Shown: one piece after another, positions 1 through 8,770 of the stretch | Layout: every line of letters starts with the position of its first letter | Numbering within the stretch: position 1 is the stretch's first letter | Assembly (NCBI GenBank): GCA_963772955.1 | Contig: CAVYZF010000019.1 | Span: forward strand, 248,001 to 312,000 | Direction of reading: 5' to 3' | DNA length: 64,000 nucleotides | Source: Gp6-AA40 sp963772955 | GTDB taxonomy: Bacteria > Acidobacteriota > Vicinamibacteria > Vicinamibacterales > UBA2999 | Translations under genes and position numbers: made by a program | The notes under the pieces: generated by a model | What the model was told of the DNA's origin: nothing | Seen by the model: the letters and a program-made list of their open reading frames with translations, nothing else | Databases searched by the model: none

Positions 1-3000
1 TGTCCGGAAGCGCTACAACGGCATGCGTCGACTGCGGCCAGACTTTGGTAACCAGATCCTCAACGACGCCGAGCGGCACCATCTCGCCGGCAACTTTCGC
101 GAATCGCTTCGCTCGTCCCTTGATGCTCACGAATCCGTCAGCATCCACATCGACGATATCGCCAGTGTCATACCAGCCATCGGGCGGCGGCTGCAGCACG
201 CCCGGATTCTCAACGCGTAGATATCCGAGCATGACGTTCGGACCACGCACGAACAGTCGTCCGCCCGCGGCGATACCCTCGACGCGCTCGAGCCGATGTT
301 CGATTCCAGGCAGAAGACGTCCCACCGTTCCGGCCCTGAAGTGCATCGCTGTGTTTACTGCGAGCGCGGGCGCCGTCTCCGTCGTTCCGTAGCCTTCGAG
401 AATGCGGATACCGAACTTCTCGAACCACGCGCGCCGTGTCTCCGGCTTCACGCGTTCGGCGCCGGCAAAGACGTAGCGGACCGTGTAAAAGTCGTACGGG
501 TCGGCGACGCGCGCGTAGCCGGCGAGGAACGTGTCCGTGCCGAACAGGATCGTCGCATCAATGCCGTACGCCAGCTCCGGAACCGTGCGGTAGTGAAGCG
601 GCGACGGATAGAGAAACGTGCGCACACCCGCCAGGAGCGGGAGCAACAGACCACCCGTCAGGCCAAAGCTGTGGAACACCGGCAGGGCGTTCAGCACGAC
701 ATCCTTCGGGCTGACGTCGACGACGACGGCAAGCTGGTGACGATTCGCAAGCAGGTTCTTGTGGCTCAGCACGACGCCTTTGGGCGTGCCTTCGGATCCC
801 GACGTGAAGAGCACGACAGCCGGCTCGCTCGCTCGCTCGGATCGACGCTGGGGTTTGCTCAGGAGCGACCGACACAGCGCGGCGAGGCGCGCAACCATGC
901 CGATCTGACCCCGAACATCCTCGAGATACACGATCGTCACCTGCGACGCGAGTGCGGTCACGAGGGGCTCGAGCTTGGCCTTCTCGACAAAGCGGCGCGA
1001 CGTCAGAACGAGCGAGATCTGCGCCGCGCGGCATGCGCCCAGAGCAGAAGCCGGGCCGGTCGAGAAGTTGAGCATTGCGGGCACGCGTGCCATTGCCTGC
1101 AGCGCGAAGAAGGTCACGACCGCTCCGCGCGAGGTCGGCAGCAGCACGCCGACGCGTTCGAGCCGCTCCGTACGCTTCGCGATGACGTGACCGAGCGCGT
1201 AGCTCGCGGTCACCAGGCCGCGATAGCTCATTGGCTTGTAGTCGATGTCGTCGATGATGACGTGCCCGCCACCATGCACTTCACGAGCGGCGAGCAGCGC
1301 GTCGAATAGCGTCGTCTCAATGGGCGCGGCTGCAAATGCCGACGTCACCATCTCATCCGCGAGCGCACGTCGTAGAGCGACGCGACGCTGTCTCCCGGTC
1401 AGTCCCTCCGGCGCCGAGAGGCGACGCGGCGGAAGGATGCGGAGGCAGATCCTGGGGAACAGACGCCGGCGGACCTTGTTCGCCAGCCGTGAGAACGGCG
1501 TGTACTCCGCACCCTCGATGCGGACCATCACCAGCGCGGCACGAGTGCGTTCGGCGATCACGGCCGGCCCCTCGTAGACCTTCATGAGCGAGCCGGTCGT
1601 GGTGATCCGTCCCTCGGGGAAGATGATGCAGGACGAGCCGCCTTCGACGGCGCGAATCATCGTGCGGATCGACAGCGGATTGGTTGGATCGACCGGCGCC
1701 GCGTGCACGAGCGAGAGGAACGGCTGCGCCCACCACTTGGCGAACATCTGCGTGTCGACCGCGAAGATCGGATCGCCGGGCAGGAACGCGCCGAGCAGAA
1801 GACCGTCGAGGAAGGACGCGTGATTGGCCACGATCACCGCATGCGGTAACGCTTCGCGCGCGTGCTCGATGCCTTCAACCCGCACGCGATACAGCAGCCG
1901 CAGGACGAGGCGCATCATCTGCTTGGTGAGTTGCCGTCGCAGAACCCATGCACTCAGCGCTGAAACAGGAAGCGTCGCGAGTCCACAGATCGCGAACAGC
2001 TCTCCGATCGTCACACCGCGGGCGAGGACGACTGCCGAGACAACAGCGGCAATCGTCATCGCGACGGCGTTGATGATGTTGTTGGCCGCAATCACGCGCG
2101 CGCGATGCAGGGGGTCGCTCTCATGCTGCAGCACCGCGTAGAGCGGCACGCAGAAGAGACCGCCGGCGACGGCCAGGCCAAGGAGATCGACAAGGATGCG
2201 CCAGGCTCCCGGCTGCGCGACAAATGCGGAGACAGAGGCGAGCTGCGCGGTCGCGGTTCGACCGGCGCTCGAGAAGTGGAGGTCGATCGCGCAGAGCGCC
2301 ATCGCCGCCGACGCGAGCGGCACGTGGCGTGCGCTCACCTCACCATGGAGCAGTCGCTCTGCGAGGAGTGAACCGAGCCCCACGCCCACGGCAAAGAGCG
2401 CGAGCATCAACGTCACGACGTGCTCGTCGGCAAACAGCAGGTCCTTTGCGAGTGACGGCAGACCGGAGATGACGGTCGCGCCGAAGAGCCAGAACCAGGA
2501 CACGGCGAGGATCGGAATGAAGAGCCTCGGCCTGGCCGTCACGTGCTGGACAACTGCAATCGAGTCCCGCAGCAGATGCGGCCTCGTCGTCGGCCGCTCC
2601 GCCGCAGGAGGTGCGGGCAGGATCTGCCCGGCGGCGAACCAGCCGACGATCGCGCTCGCGACTCCGCAGGCGCCGACGATCAGCGCGCCGTTGGCGAGCA
2701 GTACGACGCTGCCGCCGAGAATGGTGCCGCAGAGAATCGCGAGGAACGTGCCGGCCTCGATCAGCGCATTGCCGGCGACCAGTTCCTCGGCGAGCAGATG
2801 CTGCGGCAGCAGGGCGTACTTGATGGGACCGAAAACCGTCGAGTGCACACCGAGGGCGAAGAGGGTCGCCAGCAGGACGAAGACGTTCTGCTGCCACAGC
2901 CCCCACGCGCCGAGCGCCATGATGGCGATCTCCGCCACTTTGACCCACTTCGCGATCACCGCCTTGTCTACCTGATCGGCGAGCGTGCCCGAGGCGCCGG

Positions 3001-3208
3001 AGAACAGGAAGAACGGCGCGATGAAGAGTCCGCCGGCGATCATGACGAGCGACGCGGCGTCGAGTCCGCTCTGCTCGGCGAGTCGATACGTCACGACGAT
3101 GGCGAGCGCACTCTTGAGAAGGTTGTCATTGAATGCGCCGAGGAACTGCGCGATGAAAAGCGGCGCAAACCGGCGAACCGTCAAGAGCTGAGTCAGTCGC
3201 GAAGTCAT
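1..3208 (-). CDS. aas: LplT-Aas-type fusion: MFS lysophospholipid transporter, acyltransferase and acyl-ACP/CoA ligase (3' end beyond window)
   Basis: I translated this frame directly from the minus strand. It starts at 3208 behind an AGGAG box and runs open for about 1,069 codons to the left edge, so the C-terminus is missing. Residues 1 to about 405 form an MFS transporter starting with LGAFNDNLLK and resembling LplT. Near residue 459 lies the acyltransferase motif NHASFLD (HX4D), followed by FPEGR. Near residue 803 lies the AMP-binding motif FTSGSEGTPKG, and further on GYGTTETAP and YDTGD. In E. coli lplT and aas are adjacent genes that import and re-acylate lysophospholipids; here they appear as one polypeptide at the inner membrane. 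It lies 12 bp downstream of the TetR gene, suggesting co-transcription and control by that repressor. Function is inferred from domain order; substrate is unknown. Confidence 0.88.
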   Translation of the reverse strand, partial: MTSRLTQLLTVRRFAPLFIAQFLGAFNDNLLKSALAIVVTYRLAEQSGLDAASLVMIAGGLFIAPFFLFSGASGTLADQVDKAVIAKWVKVAEIAIMALGAWGLWQQNVFVLLATLFALGVHSTVFGPIKYALLPQHLLAEELVAGNALIEAGTFLAILCGTILGGSVVLLANGALIVGACGVASAIVGWFAAGQILPAPPAAERPTTRPHLLRDSIAVVQHVTARPRLFIPILAVSWFWLFGATVISGLPSLAKDLLFADEHVVTLMLALFAVGVGLGSLLAERLLHGEVSARHVPLASAAMALCAIDLHFSSAGRTATAQLASVSAFVAQPGAWRILVDLLGLAVAGGLFCVPLYAVLQHESDPLHRARVIAANNIINAVAMTIAAVVSAVVLARGVTIGELFAICGLATLPVSALSAWVLRRQLTKQMMRLVLRLLYRVRVEGIEHAREALPHAVIVANHASFLDGLLLGAFLPGDPIFAVDTQMFAKWWAQPFLSLVHAAPVDPTNPLSIRTMIRAVEGGSSCIIFPEGRITTTGSLMKVYEGPAVIAERTRAALVMVRIEGAEYTPFSRLANKVRRRLFPRICLRILPPRRLSAPEGLTGRQRRVALRRALADEMVTSAFAAAPIETTLFDALLAAREVHGGGHVIIDDIDYKPMSYRGLVTASYALGHVIAKRTERLERVGVLLPTSRGAVVTFFALQAMARVPAMLNFSTGPASALGACRAAQISLVLTSRRFVEKAKLEPLVTALASQVTIVYLEDVRGQIGMVARLAALCRSLLSKPQRRSERASEPAVVLFTSGSEGTPKGVVLSHKNLLANRHQLAVVVDVSPKDVVLNALPVFHSFGLTGGLLLPLLAGVRTFLYPSPLHYRTVPELAYGIDATILFGTDTFLAGYARVADPYDFYTVRYVFAGAERVKPETRRAWFEKFGIRILEGYGTTETAPALAVNTAMHFRAGTVGRLLPGIEHRLERVEGIAAGGRLFVRGPNVMLGYLRVENPGVLQPPPDGWYDTGDIVDVDADGFVSIKGRAKRFAKVAGEMVPLGVVEDLVTKVWPQSTHAVVALPD

Positions 3209-3220
3209 CGCCATCTCCTG

Positions 3221-3796
3221 TCAGACAGTCGTGACCGCGGCCCATGCCGCGGCAATCAACCTTTCACTCATCGAGCCCATGTCCGAGGGGAGCCGGCCAT
3301 ATGCAGCGAACTGCACCGGCTGGAGCACGACGCCGAAGACGAGAGCCGTTGCCAGGTCCGCGGACTGATTCGGTATCTCGCCCGACGCGATCGCACTGTT
3401 CATCACTGTACGAACGGCGCTGACGGGCGTCGGAGTATCCGGACCGAGCTTCGCCAGTTGTCCGTGCTGGACGAAGAGCAGGAATCGAAAGAGCTCCGGG
3501 TTGTCGTCGTGCGCGCGACAGAAGCCACGAATCATCGCCGCGAGCTTTCCGCGTGCAGTCGACTCCCCTTCGGCCAGCGACCAGAGGCTGCCTGCGAACT
3601 CGACGTAGTGCCGTTCGAAGAGATGCCAGACCAGGTCCTCTTTACTGATGAAGTGCCGGTAGAGAGCACCCTCCGAGATATCGACCGCACGGGCGATGTC
3701 CCGGATAGTCGTTTCCGCGACGCCCTTCTCCACGAAGAGATGGATGGCGGCGGCTTCGATGCGCTGGCGGGTGTCGGCGAATCGGTGTCTCGGCAT
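3221..3796 (-). CDS. TetR/AcrR family transcriptional regulator
   Basis: A 191-residue protein with a typical N-terminal TetR helix-turn-helix (residues about 10-55; motif TIRDIARAVDISEGALYRHF) and a variable ligand-binding C-terminal half. A longer reading from 3868 exists, but the start at 3796 (MPRHRFADTR) places the conserved HTH at the usual distance and leaves an inverted repeat directly upstream as operator. It is the first gene of an apparent two-gene unit with the LplT-Aas fusion. By position it probably represses its own transcription and the phospholipid-repair gene, perhaps in response to an acyl ligand; the ligand is inference only. Confidence 0.9.
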   Translation of the reverse strand: MPRHRFADTRQRIEAAAIHLFVEKGVAETTIRDIARAVDISEGALYRHFISKEDLVWHLFERHYVEFAGSLWSLAEGESTARGKLAAMIRGFCRAHDDNPELFRFLLFVQHGQLAKLGPDTPTPVSAVRTVMNSAIASGEIPNQSADLATALVFGVVLQPVQFAAYGRLPSDMGSMSERLIAAAWAAVTTV

Positions 3797-3797
3797 A

Positions 3798-3817
3798 GTG
3801 AGTAAACGATTACTCAC
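3798..3817. promoter_or_regulatory. Probable TetR operator (perfect 8-bp inverted repeat)
   Basis: The 20-bp sequence GTGAGTAAACGATTACTCAC has perfect 8-bp arms (GTGAGTAA/TTACTCAC) around a 4-bp spacer. It starts 2 bp upstream of the TetR start codon, in the gap between the divergent TetR and oxidoreductase genes. The size and symmetry fit a TetR-dimer site; binding is inferred. Confidence 0.7.
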
Positions 3818-3917
3818 ATAATAGGGCGAGCTCGACCGGCTGTCAAGACTCCTCGTTAAACAACTCATTCGTCTGAAGTTAGACAGCTTGCCAACATTTG
3901 CCCTAGGATGGCCGCGG

Positions 3918-5495
3918 ATGACTTACGACGCCATCATCATCGGCGGCGGGCACAACGGCCTGACAACCGCAGCCTACCTGGCCCGCGCCGGGCGCAAAGT
4001 CCTCGTCCTCGAACGCCGCCACATCCTCGGCGGAGCGGCGGTGACCGAAGAGGTCTTCAAAGGGTTTCACTTCTCCGTCTGCTCGTACGTCGTCTCGCTG
4101 CTTCGCCCCGAGATCATTCGCGAGCTCGATCTGCCCACGCATGGCCTCGAGATCCTCCCGCTCGACGGCACGTTCACGCCGATGCCGAACGGTGACTACC
4201 TGTGGCGCGTAAACGACCACGCGAAGACGCGCCGTGAGATCGCTCGGCACTCGCGCCTCGATGCCGAGGCCTACGACGAGTACGGGAAGGCCATGATCGA
4301 GATGGGTCGCTTCGTTCGACCGATCCTCGGCATGCTGCCTCCGGATCCGACGTCGCTCGATCCGAGAGGACTCAAGCAGCTCCTTTTCCTGCTTCAGCGC
4401 TTTCGTCGTCTTCCTCGCGGCGATCAGTACAACCAGGTCCAGCTCATGACGATGAGCGCGGTCGACTTTCTCGATCAGTGGTTCGAGACCGACGTGCTCA
4501 AGGCAACGATGTCCGCGTCGGGAATCATCGGAACGTTTCTCGGAGTGCGCTCGCCAGGCACGGCGTACGTGCTGCTCCACCACTACATGGGCGAGATCGA
4601 TGGCGCGTTCCGCTCGTGGGGACTGGCGCGCGGCGGGACCGGAGCCATCTCCGACGCCATCGCGAGCGCGGCGCGCGCGGCGGGAGTCGAGATTCGCTCG
4701 CAGGCCGAAGTCGCTCGCATCCTGATCAAGGGCAACCAGGCGCAAGGTGTCGTGATGAAGAACGGCGACGAGATTCACGCACGCGTGGTTGCGTCGAGCG
4801 TGGACCCTCGCCTGACGTTCCTCCGATTCATCGAGCGGGGCCAACTACCGGACGAGTTCGTCGAAGACGTCCAGCACTATCGCTTCCGGGGCTCGTCGGC
4901 CAAGGTCAATCTCGCGCTCGATGCGCTGCCGGACTTCACGTGCCTGCCCGGGCCAGGAACACACCTTCGTGGCGCCATCTCAATCTCACCAGGCGTCGAC
5001 TATATGGAACGCGCCTACGACGATGCGAAGTATGGACAGTTCTCTCGTCGTCCCTACATGGACATCGTCATTCCGTCGCTGACCGATCCGCGGGTCGCGC
5101 CGCCCGGCAAGCACGTGATGTCGTGCTTCGTCCAGTACGCGCCGTACCACTTGAAAGAAGGGACGTGGGACGATCAGCGCGAGGCGTTTGGCGACACCGT
5201 CATCAACACGCTGGCCGAGTACGCGCCGAATATTCGCGACATCGTGCGACACCGGCAGGTCGTGACGCCGCTCGATCTCGAACGCGACTGGGGATTGTCA
5301 GAAGGCAACATTTTCCAGGGTGAGCTCACGCTCGAACAGTTGTTCTTCCTGCGGCCTGCTCCGGGTTGGGCGCAGTACAAAACGCCGGTGCGCAACTTGT
5401 ACATGTGCGGATCCGCGACGCATCCTGGCGGCGGGATCATGGGCGCACCAGGGAGAAACGCCGCGATGCGCATCCTCGCAGAGACGCGCGCGTGA
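3918..5495 (+). CDS. NAD(P)/FAD-dependent oxidoreductase, phytoene-desaturase/PYROXD2-like
   Basis: A 525-residue flavoprotein. The N-terminus carries the dinucleotide-binding Rossmann signature IIIGGGHNGL at residues about 6-15, followed by the acidic strand end VLVLERR. The C-terminus has a second FAD-contacting segment, HPGGGIMGAPGRNAA. Overall it resembles the CrtI/PYROXD2 family of amine-oxidase-fold enzymes. The start at 3918 follows an AGGATGG box; an upstream start at 3888 adds ten residues before the conserved strand and is less likely. It is followed at once by a paralog, so the two may form a heteromer or act in one pathway. No carotenoid genes lie nearby, so a carotenoid role should not be assumed. 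Confidence 0.85.
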   Translation: MTYDAIIIGGGHNGLTTAAYLARAGRKVLVLERRHILGGAAVTEEVFKGFHFSVCSYVVSLLRPEIIRELDLPTHGLEILPLDGTFTPMPNGDYLWRVNDHAKTRREIARHSRLDAEAYDEYGKAMIEMGRFVRPILGMLPPDPTSLDPRGLKQLLFLLQRFRRLPRGDQYNQVQLMTMSAVDFLDQWFETDVLKATMSASGIIGTFLGVRSPGTAYVLLHHYMGEIDGAFRSWGLARGGTGAISDAIASAARAAGVEIRSQAEVARILIKGNQAQGVVMKNGDEIHARVVASSVDPRLTFLRFIERGQLPDEFVEDVQHYRFRGSSAKVNLALDALPDFTCLPGPGTHLRGAISISPGVDYMERAYDDAKYGQFSRRPYMDIVIPSLTDPRVAPPGKHVMSCFVQYAPYHLKEGTWDDQREAFGDTVINTLAEYAPNIRDIVRHRQVVTPLDLERDWGLSEGNIFQGELTLEQLFFLRPAPGWAQYKTPVRNLYMCGSATHPGGGIMGAPGRNAAMRILAETRA

Positions 5496-5503
5496 GCGGC
5501 TCG

Positions 5504-7075
5504 ATGCACGACGTGATCATCATCGGCGCCGGCCACAACGCGCTGGTCTCTGCCTTCTATCTCGCGAAAGCCGGCCGTCGTCCGCTCGTCCTGGAGAAGC
5601 AGCCGCACGTCGGGGGCGGGGCGGTGACGGCCGAGATTCACGCCGGCTTTCGATGTCCGCGCTTCTCTCACGAGGTCCTGATCGACAAACGGATCGCCGG
5701 CGACCTGCATCTCAAGAGCCACGTCGAGTTCATCCCGCTCCCGGCGCTCGCGTGCGCACCGACGCCTGACGGTGCTCCCATCGTTCTGCGCGACGACATC
5801 GCAGGCAGCGCGATCAGCCTGCGCCCGCTCGGCGCGAAAGACGCCGACGCGTACGCAGCATTTCGCACGGCTGTCGAACAGCTCGCGTCGGTGATCGCGA
5901 CGACATTCGATTCACCGCCGCCGGACATCGACGATCCCACCGCGCGGGATCTCTGGGGTCTCCTGAAGGCGGGCAGGCGTTTTCGCTCGCTCGGCACACG
6001 CGACAGCTACCGCCTTCTCCGCTGGCTGTCGATGCCGATCGGCGATCTCATGATCGAGTGGTTCGACAACGATCGACTGCGAGCGCTCCTCGCCGGTCCC
6101 GGACTGTCGGGCACGATGCTCGGCCCTCGCTCTGCCGGGAGCTCGCTCGTTTTCCTGCTGCGCGAGGCCAGTCGCCTGCGGGCGGGCGGGCGAGCGCTGC
6201 GCGTGCGCGGTGGGCCAGGGGCGCTGACCACGGCAATATCAGCCGCGGCGCATGAGGCCGGCGCGGAGATTCGTACGGGCGTATCGGTCGAGCAAGTGCT
6301 GGTCGCCGATAACCGCGTGACCGGCGTCGTCGCCAACGGGCATGAGATCCCGTGCGCGACCGTGTTGTCCGGTCTCGATCCCCGGAGCACGCTCCTCTCT
6401 TTGGTGGATCCTGCGGCTCTGGCGCCGGAGTTCGCCACGCGCATACGGAACTATCGAGGGTCAGGGACGGTGGCCAAGGTCAATCTGGCGCTGGCATCCT
6501 TGCCGGCATTTCGAGGGGTGGCTGACTCAAACGCATTGGCCGGTCACATCCATGTTGGACCGGGGCTCGACTATCTGGAGCGTGCGTTCGACTGCATCAA
6601 GTACGGAGAGGTCTCGACGTTTCCGTGGCTCGACATCACGATTCCGTCGATCGCCGACGAGGCGCTCGCGCCGAAGGGTGCGCACGTTGCATCGATTTAC
6701 ACGCATTACGCGCCATTCGTTCCGCGCGGCGCGTCTCAGGACGTGGCAAAGGACATGCTCCTGCACAACACCCTGGGAACGCTCGACACATACGCGCCCG
6801 GCGTTCGATCCCTGGTCGTCGACGCCGAAGTCCTGACGCCGGCCGACCTGCACACACAGCTCGGGTTGAGCGGAGGCCACATGTTCCACGGGGAGCTTGC
6901 GCTCGACCAGTTGTTCACGATGCGGCCTCTCCTTGGTCATGCGGGGTATGCCACTCCCATTCGGGGGCTCTTCCTGTGCGGAGCGGGCACCCATCCCGGG
7001 GGATTCATGACGGGCACGAGCGGTCGGCTGGCGGCACGCGCGGTAACCAGGCGTGGATCTGCCTATACTTTGTAA
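5504..7075 (+). CDS. NAD(P)/FAD-dependent oxidoreductase, paralog of the preceding gene
   Basis: A 523-residue protein with the FAD-binding motif IIIGAGHNALVSA near the N-terminus and the C-terminal segment HPGGFMTGTSGRLAAR. It aligns along its length with the upstream protein, for example KVNLALASLPAF here against KVNLALDALPDF there, so the pair arose by tandem duplication. Start choice: ATG at 5504 gives the same short lead as the paralog; a GTG at 5492 would overlap the upstream stop by 4 bp and is also possible. The genes are certainly co-transcribed given the spacing. The redox reaction and substrate are not recognisable from sequence. Confidence 0.85.
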   Translation: MHDVIIIGAGHNALVSAFYLAKAGRRPLVLEKQPHVGGGAVTAEIHAGFRCPRFSHEVLIDKRIAGDLHLKSHVEFIPLPALACAPTPDGAPIVLRDDIAGSAISLRPLGAKDADAYAAFRTAVEQLASVIATTFDSPPPDIDDPTARDLWGLLKAGRRFRSLGTRDSYRLLRWLSMPIGDLMIEWFDNDRLRALLAGPGLSGTMLGPRSAGSSLVFLLREASRLRAGGRALRVRGGPGALTTAISAAAHEAGAEIRTGVSVEQVLVADNRVTGVVANGHEIPCATVLSGLDPRSTLLSLVDPAALAPEFATRIRNYRGSGTVAKVNLALASLPAFRGVADSNALAGHIHVGPGLDYLERAFDCIKYGEVSTFPWLDITIPSIADEALAPKGAHVASIYTHYAPFVPRGASQDVAKDMLLHNTLGTLDTYAPGVRSLVVDAEVLTPADLHTQLGLSGGHMFHGELALDQLFTMRPLLGHAGYATPIRGLFLCGAGTHPGGFMTGTSGRLAARAVTRRGSAYTL

Positions 7076-7108
7076 CCCGATCGGCCGACTCGATCAGTAG
7101 GTGGCAAC

Positions 7109-8770
7109 ATGATGCGAGACACAGCTTTCGTCGCGGTGTTACTCGCGCTTCTTGCTGGTCTCGACACGACCGTTCTGGCACAGGCAGGCGGGCCTGAAGG
7201 CCCGCCTCTACGAACCCGCCGCGGCGGCAGCCCGGAGTCCGCTGGGCCCGGTGCCGCACCTCGCAGCAACGCGTCCATCGTCGGCCATGTGCTGACGCCA
7301 GACTCCAACAGTCCCGTGCGCGCCGCAGACGTCGTTGCCGTGAGCAGGAACGGCCGACGCCTCTCGACGACGACCGACGAGAACGGCGCCTACCAGCTCG
7401 AACGATTACCAGAGGGCGACTGGCAGGTGACGGCATCGAAGGGCGGGTACGTCACCTGGCAGTTCGGACAACGGAGGCCGTACCAGACGCCACCGCCGAT
7501 CGCGTTGAAGCAGGGCGAGCGCTTCACCGCTGACATTCCACTCACTCGCGGTGGCGCGATCTCGGGACGCGTCTACGATGCGTCGGGCGACTCTCTCTCG
7601 GGCCTTCAGGTCAGGGTGTATCGCGCAACGATGGAACAGGGCACGCGACGGCTGAAGACGGTGGGCGTCCCCGACATGACCGACGACACGGGCGCGTATC
7701 GCGTCTACGGCCTGCCGCCCGGCGACTACTACGTGGCGGCCAGTCTTCGCGTGGCGCCGCTCGATTCGATCGTCGAGACGACCTACGCGCCGACGTACTT
7801 TCCCGGAGCCGGAAGTCTGGCCGACGCGCAACGAATCAAGCTTGGACTCGGCGCCGAAGCCTCGGCGACGTTCCCGCTTCTCTCGCTTCGTGCCGCTCGA
7901 ATATCAGGCACGGTGTTGAACGGCGCCGGTTCGCCTGCCGACGCGTTCCTGAATCTCGTCTCGGAAGGATCGGAGCTTGGCGTACCAGCTGCAGCCGGAG
8001 GGGTCACGCGATCCGACGGGACGTTCACGCTCGCCGATGTGTCACCGGGGCGATACGTGTTGAAGGCGACGCTCCGCGGTGATGGTCCAGACGAATCAGC
8101 ATCGTTGCCGCTCGTGGTCGACGGAGACGAAGTCACCGGAGTCACGCTCGTCACAGGTCGTCCGGCGACGGTGCTGGGAACGATCGTGGCCGATGTCGGC
8201 GCTTCGCGCGCCGTGCCTGTCAAGCTGAGGGTCGTCGCCTTCTCAGATCGTGAGAGCGGCACCGTGCTCGACAGCGGAGACGGTGTGAAGTTCGAGCTCG
8301 GATCGCTGAGCGAACCGTTCCGCCTCATGGTCGACGAACTGCCCCAGGGCTGGGGCGTGAAGGCGCTAACCGTCAATGACATGGACGTGCTCGACAGAGC
8401 GATCGAGCTATCGCCCGGCCAGCAGGGGATCGCGCGCGTGGTGTTGACCGATCGTCTGACCCAGGTCAGAGGGGTCGCGACGGCAGCCGACCCGGCAAGC
8501 GCGCGATCGATCGTCGTGTTCCCGGAGGACCCCGAGAAGTGGGGGCATCGCTCCCGCTATGTCCGTCGCGTCGATGCTGACGCCGATGGCAACTTCGCGA
8601 TCGCCGGATTGCCACCGGGAGAGCCGTACCTGGCGGTTGCGACGGACTATCTCGATGGCGGCGAGCATCTCGATCCTGAGTTCCTCAGCGGAATCAGGGA
8701 CCTCGCGGTGCCGTTTACGCTGGACGACGCCGAGACGCGCACGCTCGAGTTGAAAGTCGTGGAGCGATGA
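7109..8770 (+). CDS. Secreted carboxypeptidase-regulatory-like (CNA-B/transthyretin-fold) repeat protein
   Basis: A 553-residue exported protein. A signal peptide (residues 1 to about 25, ending VLAQA) is followed by a linker and then several beta-sandwich repeats of the carboxypeptidase regulatory-like type, recognisable by G-x-V and D-x-x-G-x-Y/F-x-x-x-x-L-P-x-G-x-Y/W cores (for example DENGAYQLERLPEGDW, DDTGAYRVYGLPPGDYY and ADGNFAIAGLPPGEPY). Such proteins are abundant in Acidobacteriota, probably at the cell surface; no catalytic residues are visible. Residues about 27-35, just after the signal peptide, are encoded by a REP-like palindrome, so this stretch may be an insertion. The stop overlaps the next paralog's start by 4 bp (ATGA). 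Confidence 0.82.
   Translation: MMRDTAFVAVLLALLAGLDTTVLAQAGGPEGPPLRTRRGGSPESAGPGAAPRSNASIVGHVLTPDSNSPVRAADVVAVSRNGRRLSTTTDENGAYQLERLPEGDWQVTASKGGYVTWQFGQRRPYQTPPPIALKQGERFTADIPLTRGGAISGRVYDASGDSLSGLQVRVYRATMEQGTRRLKTVGVPDMTDDTGAYRVYGLPPGDYYVAASLRVAPLDSIVETTYAPTYFPGAGSLADAQRIKLGLGAEASATFPLLSLRAARISGTVLNGAGSPADAFLNLVSEGSELGVPAAAGGVTRSDGTFTLADVSPGRYVLKATLRGDGPDESASLPLVVDGDEVTGVTLVTGRPATVLGTIVADVGASRAVPVKLRVVAFSDRESGTVLDSGDGVKFELGSLSEPFRLMVDELPQGWGVKALTVNDMDVLDRAIELSPGQQGIARVVLTDRLTQVRGVATAADPASARSIVVFPEDPEKWGHRSRYVRRVDADADGNFAIAGLPPGEPYLAVATDYLDGGEHLDPEFLSGIRDLAVPFTLDDAETRTLELKVVER
7187..7211 (-). repeat. REP-like palindrome inside a coding sequence
   Basis: GGCGGGCCTGAAGGCCCGCC (7187-7206) is an almost perfect palindrome followed by TCTAC, so on the minus strand it reads GTAGA plus palindrome. 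That GTAG head is typical of REP elements mobilised by RAYT transposases. It is in frame just after the signal-peptide region of the host gene. Five similar copies occur in this window. Confidence 0.75.

Noticed and set aside
296..1309. Long plus-strand open frame of 337 codons
   Set aside because: It is antisense to the well-supported Aas-type fusion, is Arg/His/Asp-rich in the manner of a shadow frame, and has no recognisable motif.
2543..3805. Plus-strand open frame of 420 codons
   Set aside because: Antisense to the MFS part of the fusion and to the TetR gene; low-complexity charged sequence without domains.
3918..7075. Carotenoid (phytoene) desaturase genes
   Set aside because: Family resemblance exists, but no phytoene synthase or other carotenoid gene is near; a general FAD oxidoreductase call is safer.
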